Below are positions 9,698-17,427 of a stretch of DNA of 64,000 bases, piece after piece. Each line of letters opens with the position of its first letter. Position 1 is the stretch's first letter. A program made the translations under genes and the position numbers. Below the pieces are notes generated by a model, which made no database searches, had not been told where the DNA came from, and was given only the letters and a program-made list of their open reading frames with translations. The DNA is taken from positions 1-64,000 of the forward strand of contig CAWBJP010000010.1 in assembly GCA_963789165.1 (NCBI GenBank). Direction: 5' to 3'. This DNA is from CAWBJP01 sp963789165. Its GTDB lineage: Bacteria; Actinomycetota; Acidimicrobiia; IMCC26256; BP-133.

Positions 9698-9789
9698 CCG
9701 TGCCTCGAGGGGGTAGGGCATCCGGGCCCGGTGGCGGCTGGGGAACACCACCCGGCACTCGCAGACGCTCCTACCCCCCCGAGGCACGG
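9698..9789 (+). terminator. Long inverted repeat between convergent genes
   Basis: A 20-bp stem (9698-9717 pairing with 9770-9789, one mismatch) encloses 52 nt that can form further hairpins: CCGGGCCCGG at 9723-9732 and GGTG...CACC around 9730-9751. It sits between the stop of the SCP2 gene (9670) and the stop of the convergent kinase gene (9872), the usual place for a bidirectional terminator. There is no T-tract. A structured RNA of about 90 nt is an alternative. Confidence 0.45.
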
Positions 9790-9871
9790 AGCGATCGCGA
9801 TCCTAACACGGCGCCTCTGAATCTCAATCGATCGACGAGCGGCCCCAGGAGATTCGCGGCTCCTGGCCCAA

Positions 9872-11725
9872 TCAGAGGTAGAGCGTGACGGTCTCGCCCC
9901 GCCGGACCACCATTCCGGGAGACGGATCCTGGCGTTTGACGGGCCGGTCGAAGCGGAAGCCGACGACGTCGACATCGAACCCGGCCGCCTCCAGGCGGCG
10001 CACCGCGTCCTCGATGTCTTCACCGCGGACGTCGGGCACCTCGACCACGTCCGGGCCCTTGCTCACCACCACGGTGACGGTCGAGTCGCGGGGTGCCTCC
10101 TCCCCCGCCACCGGATCCTGGCGGATCACCTCGCCGGCGGGGACGGAATCGCTGAAGCCCTCGGACTTCGTCACCGCCAGATGACGTTCGGCCAGGCTCT
10201 CGCTGGCTTCGGCGTAGGTCCGGCCCACCACATTGGGCACCGTCACCGGTTTGGGACCCTGGGACACCACCAGGTGCACCTGGCTGCCGGGCGGGACCTC
10301 GTTCCCCGCGGCAGGGTCCTGGCCCGCCACCGAGCCCCTGGGCACGTCCTCGGAGAAGTCGGCGGTGACCGCCACCTCGAAGCCGGCGGATTCCAACGCG
10401 GCCCGGGCATCTGCCTCGGACCGGCCTGTGACCCCGGGCAGGGCCACCGGAGGTGGGCCTGAGGAGACGACCAGCCCGAGGGGCCGGCCCCGGGTCGAGA
10501 AGGTGCCCGTGTGGCGGTCCTGGGCTATGACCGTGCCCTCCGGATCATCGGCATTGCGGGTGCGGCGGTCGACCTCCAAGCCGGCTCGGGCGGCGGCGTC
10601 CCGGGCCTCCGAGAAGGTGCTGCCCACCAGGTTGGGGACCCGCACCCGGGGCCCGGCCACCCGGCCCACGGCGAAGGAGGCCGTGGCGGCGGCCGCCACC
10701 ATCAGAACGACGAGGACCAGCGGCACCAGACCGCGCCGGCCGCGTCCCCGCCGGTGGCCGGCTGCGGACGCGGACAGCACGGTGCGCGGGGCCTGACCAC
10801 CCGTCGCCCCCCCGGCGGGGACGGGAGCGCGCAACTCGGTCGGGTCGGGGTCGGCGCCGGCGCCGGGCAGGGAAGGGAGCCGCAGGGGGGCCGGGGCCGG
10901 CAGCCCGCCGGCGACCTCGGACAGGGCGGCGGCGAAGGCGGAGGCGTCGGGATAGCGCTCCTCCGGTGCCGCCCGGCCCGCCCGCTCCAGGACCGGGCGC
11001 AGCGGACCGAGCTCGGGCGGGACGGTGAGCGGGCAGTCGACCCGGGACAGCAGGGCGGATAGGGAGGTCTCCGCCCCGAAAGGCACCTCGCCGGTCACCG
11101 CCTCGACCAGCACGAGGGCGAGGGAGTAACAATCGCTGCGGGCGTCGACCGTCCCTCGGACCTGTTCGGGCGCGGCGTAGCGGGCGGTGCCCATCACCGC
11201 CCCCGCCGGTTCCGTCCAGCTGGCCTCGGCCAGCGCCCGGGCCAGGCCGAAATCGGCCACCCGCACCTCGCCGTGCTCGTCGAAGAGCAGGTTGGCGGGT
11301 TTCACGTCCCGATGGACGAGGCCGCGGGCGTGGGCGTGGGCCAGAGCGGCCGCCACCTGACGGCCGACGGAGGCGGCCTGGGCGGTCGTGAGTCGCTCGC
11401 CCCGGTCGAGGAGACCCCGCAGGCTGCCGCCCTCCAGGAGCTCGAGCACCATGAACGGGGTGTCGTCCTCACCCCAGTCGTAGACGTCGACCACGCCGGG
11501 ATGATGGAGCGACGCGGCCAGTTGAGCCTCGGCGCCGAAGCGCCGCAGGAACCCGGCGTCGTCGGCCAGGGCGGCGTGGAGAACCTTGACCGCCACCCGG
11601 CGCCGCAGGCGCACATCCCAGGCGGCGTAAACCCGCCCGGAGGCGCCGGTGCCGATGGGGGCGACCAGGCGATAGCGGCCGGCCAGGACCCGGCCGGCCA
11701 GGTCGGCCACGCCACTCATACGCAT
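9872..11725 (-). CDS. Ser/Thr protein kinase with four PASTA domains (PknB type)
   Basis: This 617-residue transmembrane receptor kinase likely couples cell-wall status to cell division. The kinase domain spans about residues 15-275: glycine loop GTGASGRV (25-32), VAVKVLH with Lys47, HRDVKPANLL with catalytic Asp139, DFGLA at 157-161 and the APEQVRG activation-segment end. After a Pro/Ala-rich juxtamembrane region comes one helix (LVPLVLVVLMVAAAATASFA), then four PASTA repeats beginning VRVPNLVGSTFSEARDA, VALPGVTGRSEADARAA, VTVPNVVGRTYAEASES and VEVPDVRGEDIEDAVRR. PASTA repeats bind muropeptides or peptidoglycan in the family. ATG at 11725 is 7 nt from a TAGGGT hexamer. No FtsW/PBP neighbours are present, unlike the classic pknB locus. 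Confidence 0.93.
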   Translation of the reverse strand: MRMSGVADLAGRVLAGRYRLVAPIGTGASGRVYAAWDVRLRRRVAVKVLHAALADDAGFLRRFGAEAQLAASLHHPGVVDVYDWGEDDTPFMVLELLEGGSLRGLLDRGERLTTAQAASVGRQVAAALAHAHARGLVHRDVKPANLLFDEHGEVRVADFGLARALAEASWTEPAGAVMGTARYAAPEQVRGTVDARSDCYSLALVLVEAVTGEVPFGAETSLSALLSRVDCPLTVPPELGPLRPVLERAGRAAPEERYPDASAFAAALSEVAGGLPAPAPLRLPSLPGAGADPDPTELRAPVPAGGATGGQAPRTVLSASAAGHRRGRGRRGLVPLVLVVLMVAAAATASFAVGRVAGPRVRVPNLVGSTFSEARDAAARAGLEVDRRTRNADDPEGTVIAQDRHTGTFSTRGRPLGLVVSSGPPPVALPGVTGRSEADARAALESAGFEVAVTADFSEDVPRGSVAGQDPAAGNEVPPGSQVHLVVSQGPKPVTVPNVVGRTYAEASESLAERHLAVTKSEGFSDSVPAGEVIRQDPVAGEEAPRDSTVTVVVSKGPDVVEVPDVRGEDIEDAVRRLEAAGFDVDVVGFRFDRPVKRQDPSPGMVVRRGETVTLYL

Positions 11726-11732
11726 CGGGGTT

Positions 11733-11738
11733 ACCCTA
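11733..11738 (-). promoter_or_regulatory. -10 hexamer TAGGGT for the kinase gene, leaderless type
   Basis: On the minus strand TAGGGT ends 7 nt before the ATG at 11725, with no ribosome-binding site in between. Confidence 0.5.
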
Positions 11739-11788
11739 CCGGCCGATCCCCGCCGACCCAGGTACCTCTCTCACCACCGGGGAACTCT

Positions 11789-12118
11789 TTGCGAGATCTC
11801 GATGACGAGCTCGAGCGACTGATCGAGCAGGACGCCGTCTGGGACAGTGTCGAGCTGGGCCGCTGCGCGGAACGCCTGGCGTTGAGCACGGACCCACCGG
11901 CGGCCAGCCTGGCCCGGTGCTTCTCCGTCCTCCAGGGGCACCTGGAGGACGCGGCGATGAACGACCGGTTGCGACGGAACGTCGAGAGCGTCCTCTATCC
12001 CCGTCTCTGGAAGGTGGTCGAGGCGGTGCGCGACGGCCTGCCGTCCGGGGAGCAGCTCACCCGGGTCCGGGCCCTCGAACTCCGGCTGCGCGAGCTCCTC
12101 GAACCGGGCCCGCGCTAG
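11789..12118 (+). CDS. Small acidic helical protein of unknown function
   Basis: This is a 109-residue soluble protein I cannot assign. It starts with TTG at 11789, the first in-frame start that avoids running into the divergent kinase promoter. The composition is Leu/Glu/Arg-rich and helical: LRDLDDELERLIEQDAVWDS, CAERLALSTDPPAASLARC, RLRRNVESVLYPRLWKVVEA, and a C-terminal ELRLRELLEPGPR. It has no membrane segment and no signal. It is transcribed divergently from the PASTA kinase, and 25 bp separate it from the next gene. A helical-bundle fold is a guess from the repeating amphipathic pattern. Confidence 0.55.
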   Translation: MRDLDDELERLIEQDAVWDSVELGRCAERLALSTDPPAASLARCFSVLQGHLEDAAMNDRLRRNVESVLYPRLWKVVEAVRDGLPSGEQLTRVRALELRLRELLEPGPR

Positions 12119-12131
12119 GCCGGCCCCCGGC

Positions 12132-12137
12132 TACCTT
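12132..12137 (+). promoter_or_regulatory. -10 hexamer TACCTT, leaderless type
   Basis: TACCTT ends 6 nt before the GTG at 12144; the intervening bases are CGGGGG, which is not a Shine-Dalgarno at usable spacing. Confidence 0.45.
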
Positions 12138-12143
12138 CGGGGG

Positions 12144-12476
12144 GTGGACCGCCGCTGGACGATCCCCCTGGCCGCCGGGCTGCTGGCCCTGGAGAACGTG
12201 GCCGTGCTCACCGGCCTACTCTTCGCCGGCTCGGCGCCGGCGGGGGTGATCGCCGTTCTGCTGCTCAAGTTCCCCCTCTGCGTGGCCCTGCTGCGGATGC
12301 GTCTGGCGGCGGTGGCCGTCCTCATCGTCTGGGAGAGTTTCACCATGGGAGTGGCCCTGATCAACACCTCGCTCAGCTCCGCCGGCCAGGTGGCCCTGTT
12401 CTGCTCGGCCATGGTCGGCTCCTCTCTGCTGGCCGTATCCCTGCCGCTCTACGCCCCCAGCCGGCCCGGGGTCTGA
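12144..12476 (+). CDS. Small multi-pass membrane protein
   Basis: This is a 110-residue hydrophobic protein of unknown function. It begins with GTG at 12144 and shows three to four membrane helices: IPLAAGLLALENVAVLTGLL, GVIAVLLLKFPLCVALLRM, LAAVAVLIVWESFTMGVALI, and VALFCSAMVGSSLLAVSLPL. There is no signal peptide and no recognisable catalytic motif. Its TGA overlaps the ATG of the next gene (TGATG), so the two are translationally coupled and probably act together in the membrane. Confidence 0.6.
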   Translation: MDRRWTIPLAAGLLALENVAVLTGLLFAGSAPAGVIAVLLLKFPLCVALLRMRLAAVAVLIVWESFTMGVALINTSLSSAGQVALFCSAMVGSSLLAVSLPLYAPSRPGV

Positions 12477-12928
12477 TGGCCACGCTGCGCCCCCTACCCC
12501 CCGGAGAGCCGGCGCCGGCCCGCCGCGGCCTGAGCCTTCAGAACGTGCTCCTCGCCCTGGCCGCCGTGGTGGCAGTCAACCTGCTGGTGGCGGCGGTCGT
12601 CATCGGCGGGAGCGACGAGGGACCCGAACTGCCGGCCAACATCGAGTCGCTCATCCCCACCCCCGGCGCCGCCATCTTGGCCCAAGACGACGTGGGCGCT
12701 GACCTGGCGGACACCTTCACCGGGGTCCTGCTCATCGACGGGGTCGAGATCCCCGAGGATCAGTTGCGGATCAACCGGCCCTTGGGGGAGGTCGGGTTCC
12801 GGCCCGGGCCGGGCAACGACATCGAGCGGCTCGAAGAGGGGCTGCACTCCGCCACCATCGTGTACTGGCCGCAGGACCGCGGTCGCGAGGAGGCCAAGGA
12901 GTTCACCTGGCAGTTCCGGGCCCACTGA
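12476..12928 (+). CDS. Single-pass membrane-anchored extracytoplasmic protein
   Basis: This 150-residue protein has a short basic N-terminus, one helix (NVLLALAAVVAVNLLVAAVV) at about residues 24-43 and an outward-facing domain of about 100 residues rich in Asp, Glu and Pro (DDVGADLADTFTGVLLIDGV, DQLRINRPLGEVGFRPGPG). The C-terminus GLHSATIVYWPQDRGREEAK and EFTWQFRAH looks like a small beta-rich domain. It has no known catalytic motif. It is coupled to the multi-pass protein upstream. Function unknown. Confidence 0.6.
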   Translation: MATLRPLPPGEPAPARRGLSLQNVLLALAAVVAVNLLVAAVVIGGSDEGPELPANIESLIPTPGAAILAQDDVGADLADTFTGVLLIDGVEIPEDQLRINRPLGEVGFRPGPGNDIERLEEGLHSATIVYWPQDRGREEAKEFTWQFRAH

Positions 12929-12975
12929 CGCGAATTCCACCATGGGCTGGCGATTCGCGCCCAAGATCGGCGGCG

Positions 12976-13603
12976 ATGCACGACTGCGCCCACCTGACTC
13001 TGAATGACCTCGGCGGCGAACCCTTCGGCACGGTGCTGGCCGACCCGCCGTGGCGGTTCCAGAACCGCACCGGGAAGGTCGCGCCCGAGCACCGGCGGCT
13101 CTCGCCGCTACGACACCATGGCGCTGGAAGGAGATCGCCGCGCTGCCGGTCGCCGACGCTCATGGCGCCGACGGTCGCACTGCTACCTGTGGGTGCCGAA
13201 CGCCCTGCTCGCCGAGGGCCTGGCGGGTCCTCGAGGGCTGGGGCTTCACCTACAAGACCATGCTGGTGTGGCACAAGGTGCCGGAAGGACGGCGGCAGCG
13301 ACGGCCGGGGCGTGGGGTTCTACTTCCGCAACGTCACCGAGCCGGTCCTGTTCGGCGTCCGGGGCCGGCTGCGGACCCTGGCGCCCGGCCCGCCGGCAGG
13401 TGAACATGCTGGCGACGCAGAAGCGGGAGCACTCCCGCAAGCCCGACGAGCTGTACCCGGTCATCGAGGCCTGCTCGCCCGGCCCGTACCTGGAGCTGTT
13501 CGCCCGCTACCCGCGACCGGGCTGGCGGGCCTGGGGCGACGAGTCCGACCCCGCCGTGAGCCCGAGGGGCCGGCTCCACCTCCGGTACGGGGGGACGGGT
13601 TAG
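12976..13603 (+). CDS. MT-A70 family adenine methyltransferase, frameshifted
   Basis: The family transfers a methyl group from SAM to N6 of adenine in DNA or RNA. The catalytic motif is intact in VLADPPWRFQNRTG (DPPW, about residues 25-28). Downstream blocks found by switching frames are RYDTMALEE, LEGWGFTYKTMLVWHKV, GVGFYFRNVTEPVLFGVRGR, VNMLATQKREHSRKPDELYP and VIEACSPGPYLELFARYPRP with GWRAWGDE, all standard for the phage and bacterial MT-A70 group. Frame breaks near 13108, 13125, 13180, 13215, 13285 and 13385 are mostly single extra bases. About 205 residues when repaired. No restriction enzyme gene is adjacent, so it looks like an orphan modification enzyme or a prophage relic. Confidence 0.85.
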
Positions 13604-13628
13604 CTCACCCGGCGGACCGTCCCGGGGT

Positions 13629-13675
13629 TTTTGGTGACAGATTCAACCGACAGGTGGCGAAATCTGTCACCAAAA
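13629..13675. terminator. Perfect 15-bp inverted repeat between convergent genes
   Basis: TTTTGGTGACAGATT (13629-13643) and its exact complement AATCTGTCACCAAAA (13661-13675) flank a 17-nt loop. Outside the arms CCCGGGG (13621-13627) and the CCCCGGG near 13687-13693 can extend the pairing. It lies between the MT-A70 gene (stop about 13603) and the convergent ligA (stop 13749). The outer A/T runs make it a plausible bidirectional terminator; its higher AT content stands out from the surroundings. Confidence 0.55.
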
Positions 13676-13748
13676 CTTTTGGCCGCCCCGGGTTGCCCGC
13701 CCCCCAGCCCACCCCGCATCCCCTTCATTGCGCCTTTGCCGTTTTCTT

Positions 13749-15807
13749 TCAGGCTTTGAGGAGGGCGCGTAGGCCGTCTTCATCGAGGACGGGAACCCCG
13801 AGGGACTCGGCCTTGGTCGAGCTTGGAACCGGGGCTCTCGCCCGCGACCACGTAGGCCGTCTTCTTCGACACGCTGCCCGGCGACCTTGCCGCCCCGCGC
13901 CTTCGATGGCGGCCTGCGGCCTCGTCGCGGGTCATGCCGGCCAGGGTGCCGGTGAGCACGAACGTGAGCCCGGCCAGGGGCGTCTCGCCGGCCCGCTCGG
14001 GCCGCTCCGGCCCCTCGAAGTTCACCCCGGCGGCCCGCAGCTTGTCGACGAGCGCCCGGTTGCGCTCGTCGGCGAAGAACTCGCGCACGCTCTGGGCGAT
14101 GACGGGCCGACGCCGTCGACCGCCGCCAGCTCCTCCGACGGCCGCCTCGGCGATGCGGTCGAGATGGCCGAGCTCGCGCGGCCAGCGCCGACCGCCGCGG
14201 TCGGCCCGACGTGGCGGATGCCCAGGCCGACGAGCAGCTTGGCCAGCGGCCGGGACTTCGACGCCTCGATGGCCGCCAGCAGGTTGTCGGCCGACATGTC
14301 GGCGAAGCCGCTCGAGGCCGCATGAGCGTCGTCGTGGTCGAGCGAGTAGATGTCGGCCGCGTCGCGACACCAGGTCCGGCGTCGACGAGCTGGATGCACC
14401 CGCTTCTCGCCCAGCCCCTCGATGTCCATCGCCCCCCGGGAGGCGAAGTGGACGATGCGCTGCACCCGCTGGGCCGGGCAGTCGAGCGTTGACGCAGTAG
14501 CGTGTCGGCCTCGCCCTCCAGCCGCACCAGCGGGCCGCCGCACACGGGGCAGCACGTCGGGAACTTCCACGGCGCAGCGCCCGGCGGGCGCGCGGACGAG
14601 GACCGGGCGCCACCACCTCGGGGATGACGTCGCCCGCCTTGCGCACGACCACCGTGTCGCCCTCGCGGACGTCCTTGCGGGCCACCTCGTCCTCGTTGTG
14701 CAGGGTGGCCCGGGCCACGGTGGACCCGCCGACGAAGACCGGTTCGAGCTCGGCGAACGGGGTGGCCCGCCCGGTGCGCCCGATGCGACACGAAGATGCT
14801 GCTTGAGGAGGGTGGTCTTCTCCTCCGGGCGGGAACTTGTAGGCGATGGCCCACCGCGGCGCCTTGCTGGTGGCGCCGAGCTCGTCGCGCTGGTCGAGGT
14901 CGTCGACCTTCACCACCGCCCCGTCGATCTCGTAGCCGAGGTCGTGGCGCTGCTCGAGCATGGCGGCAGCGAAGCCGTGGACGTCCTCCAGGTCGGTCGA
15001 AGCGCTCGATCCGGTCGTTGACCGGCAAGCCGGCGTCGGCGCAGCCACTCGAGCGTCTCCCAGTGGCTGGCGAGCCGGCCGGCCCCCCTCCACGGGCCCC
15101 GAGCTGGTAGCACGAAGAGCGACAGGTCGCCGGCTGGCCGTGATCGGCGGGATCCATTCTGGCGCAGCGAGCCGGCGGCGGCGTTGCGGGGGTTGGCGAA
15201 CAGCCGCTGCTCCGGCCTCGCCCTGGCGCCGGTTGAGCTCCTCGAAGGCGGCCAGGCGGCATGAACACCTCGCCCCGCACCTCCAGGACCGAAGGCGGGT
15301 CGGTCAGTTGCACGGCAGCCGCGGCACGGCCGCGATGGTGCGGACGTTGGCGGTGACGTCCTCACCGGTCACGCCGTCGCCCCGGGTGGCGGCCCGGACG
15401 CAGGCGCCCGTCCTCGTAGAGCGAGAGACACGGCCAGCCCGTCGAGCTTCGGCTCGCCCACGAAGGCGACCGGCTCGGGGACCTGGCGCTCCATGCGCTT
15501 GCCCCACGCCAGCAGGCTCGTCGAAGGTCGAAGGCGTTGTCGAGCGACATCATCGGCACCAGGTGGCGTGACCGGGCTGAAGGTGACGGGACTGTCCGGA
15601 GACGGCGCCGCCCCGCCCGGCTGGCGTGGGCGAGTCGTCCGTGACCAGCTCCGGGTGGTCGGCCTCGATCCGGGCCAGCTCCCCGACCAGCGCGTCGTAC
15701 TCGGCGTCGGAGACCTCCGGGTCGTCGAGCTGGTAGTAGCGCTGGTTGTGGTGCTCGATGAGCTCCCGCAGCTCAACGGCGCGGGCGGCCAGGTCGTCTC
15801 CGTCCAT
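13749..15807 (-). CDS. ligA: NAD-dependent DNA ligase, frameshifted
   Basis: This is the essential replicative DNA ligase that seals nicks using NAD. The start is ATG at 15807 (MDGDDLAARAVELRELIEHH), with family motif NQRYYQLDDPEVSDAEYDAL of the NAD-binding Ia domain. After many frame breaks the following can be read: EPKLDGLAVSL (adenylation Lys), GDGVTGEDVTANVRTI, LEVRGEVFMP, NPRNAAAGSLRQ, GYEIDGAVVKVDDL, APRWAIAYKFP, GDTVVVRKAGDVIPEVV, a Cys zinc finger, helix-hairpin-helix segments (LLVGLGIRHVGPT) and the C-terminal BRCT domain (LAGLTFVLTGTLAGMTRDEA, VSKKTAYVVAGESPGSKLD). The corrected end is VLDEDGLRALLKA, TGA at 13749. Every motif is intact; the breaks look like sequencing error. Confidence 0.92.
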
Positions 15808-15837
15808 CAACGGGAGCGTAATGACTGGCTGTGACGA

Positions 15838-16668
15838 TCAGCGGCGCCAGCGCTCGAAGTCGAGCTTCCGGTCCCCGTCATCGTCGGCGCCGTCGGAGAC
15901 GCGCCAGGTGGTCTGGTAGCCCTGGGGCGCGCTGTCGCTGTCGTCCCCGGACTTGCCGTCGCGCTCGATGACCTCTGCGGCCGGCTTCCCGTCCCGGTAG
16001 AAGGCGTAGATCAGGGACCGGTTCCCGCCTTTCCGGAACCGGACGAAGACCTTCTCGGGCCCGTCGTCCACCACCGCGACGTCATAGGCATGGTTGGGCC
16101 GGGCCCAGAGGAGGCGGACCGTGCCCCCTTCGTAGCGGACCGCCGCCGTCCCTCCCCGGCTGGAGATGGTGCGCGTCTCACCCCGGGACGGTGCGGTCGT
16201 GGTGGTGGGCTTCTCAGGCTTCTTCGTGGGCGCGGGCGGAGGAGGAGCGGGCGGCGTGGCGGCCGGGGCCGCGGGTGGAGGTGGCGCGGCAGTCGTGGGC
16301 GGTGCCGGCGGCGGAGCGGTGGTCGTGGGGCCGGCCGTCACCCCCGGGCGAGGGGGCGAGCTCGCCGGGGGCGTCGGAACCGGCTTGGGCACCGGGTCAG
16401 GGAGGGGCGGAGCCGACCCGATGTCAGGTGAGGCCTCAGGTGCGGTGATTGCCGGCACCGCTGGGGCCTCGGGCGCCTCCGAGGCGTTCCCGGCCGAGAG
16501 GGCCTGGAGCACTTCGGGACGGGACAGCGGAGCGATCCGCAAGCCCGTGATGCCGGACGTGACCAGCTGGACCCCGGACAGGCCGAGGAGAACCCCGGTA
16601 GAGGTTCCGAGCGCCCAACTGAGCGCGAGGGCACGACGCACGACCACATTCTGTGGGTGGAGAGCCAC
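15838..16668 (-). CDS. Membrane-anchored Pro/Ala/Thr-rich secreted protein
   Basis: This 276-residue protein has no family I recognise. An N-terminal helix (ALALSWALGTSTGVLLGLSG, about residues 13-32) anchors or exports it. Residues about 50-160 are a Pro/Ala/Thr linker (PTTTAPPPAPPTTAAPPPP and similar), typical of a wall-spanning spacer. The C-terminal 110 residues form a folded-looking domain: TISSRGGTAAVRYEGGTVRL, HAYDVAVVDDGPEKVFVRFR, and QGYQTTWRVSDGADDDGDRK. It is divergent from the two-component system with only 47 bp between starts, so the regulator may control it. The Asp-rich tail could bind a cation, but this is speculative. Confidence 0.6.
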   Translation of the reverse strand: MALHPQNVVVRRALALSWALGTSTGVLLGLSGVQLVTSGITGLRIAPLSRPEVLQALSAGNASEAPEAPAVPAITAPEASPDIGSAPPLPDPVPKPVPTPPASSPPRPGVTAGPTTTAPPPAPPTTAAPPPPAAPAATPPAPPPPAPTKKPEKPTTTTAPSRGETRTISSRGGTAAVRYEGGTVRLLWARPNHAYDVAVVDDGPEKVFVRFRKGGNRSLIYAFYRDGKPAAEVIERDGKSGDDSDSAPQGYQTTWRVSDGADDDGDRKLDFERWRR

Positions 16669-16715
16669 TCTCGGAGTGAATGTGATGTTAAATCAACCTC
16701 AAGGAGCCTCCCAGG

Positions 16716-17414
16716 GTGGAACATGGGGCCGTGGCGTCAATCGCACTGATCGAGGATGACCAGAGAATCCGGGCCGCTTTGGTTCGCGCCCTGGCCGAAC
16801 GCGGCCACACGGTGCAGGCCGCGTCCCGGGCCATGGAGGGTCTCTCCCAGGTGCTGGAGTGGCGGCCCGACGTGGTCGTCCTCGACCTCGGCCTGCCCGA
16901 TCTCGACGGCTCCGAGCTGCTGAAGATGATCCGGGCGGTGAGCCCGGTGCCGGTCATCGTGGCCACCGCCCGCGACGACGAGGCCGAGATCGTCCGCCTT
17001 CTGGACCGGGGCGCCGACGATTACCTGACCAAACCCTTCTCGGCCGACCAGCTCGACGCCCGAATCCGGGCCGTGCTGCGCCGGGCCTCGGCGGCGCCCG
17101 AACCCGATGCCATCACCGTGGGCGAGCTCAGCATCGACCGGGCCACCCGGGAGGCGACCCTGGCCGACGTAACTCTGGACCTGACCCGGCTGGAGTTCGA
17201 CCTGCTGTGGTACCTGGCCCGCCGCCAGGGAACCGTGGTGTCCAAGCGGGACCTGGTGGGCGAGGTGTGGCGCCAGCCGTACGGCGGGGCCGACCGGACG
17301 GTGGACGTGCACCTGTCGTGGCTGCGGCGCAAGCTGGGGGAGACGGCGGCCGAACCCCGCTACCTCCACACGGTGCGGGGCGTCGGGGTGAAGCTGGTCG
17401 ACCCCGGCGCCTAG
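16716..17414 (+). CDS. OmpR/PhoB-family response regulator
   Basis: This DNA-binding response regulator is 232 residues long. The receiver domain shows the acidic pair at Asp14-Asp15 (IALIEDD), the phospho-acceptor Asp57 (VVVLDLGLPDLDG) and Lys106 (TKPF). The C-terminal winged-helix domain runs from about 130 to 230 with LTRLEFDLLWYLARRQGTVV, LVGEVWRQPYGGADRTVDVH and the recognition-helix/wing part HLSWLRRKLGE with TVRGVGVKL. The GTG at 16716 is preceded by AAGGAG at a 10-nt spacing. The partner kinase starts 13 bp after the stop. The target genes are not evident apart from the divergent secreted protein. Confidence 0.92.
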   Translation: MEHGAVASIALIEDDQRIRAALVRALAERGHTVQAASRAMEGLSQVLEWRPDVVVLDLGLPDLDGSELLKMIRAVSPVPVIVATARDDEAEIVRLLDRGADDYLTKPFSADQLDARIRAVLRRASAAPEPDAITVGELSIDRATREATLADVTLDLTRLEFDLLWYLARRQGTVVSKRDLVGEVWRQPYGGADRTVDVHLSWLRRKLGETAAEPRYLHTVRGVGVKLVDPGA

Positions 17415-17427
17415 TGAGGCTCCACTC

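Noticed and set aside
9698..9789. tRNA or selenocysteine tRNA
   Set aside because: There is no T-loop GTTCRA motif and no anticodon-stem pattern; the fold is one long stem.
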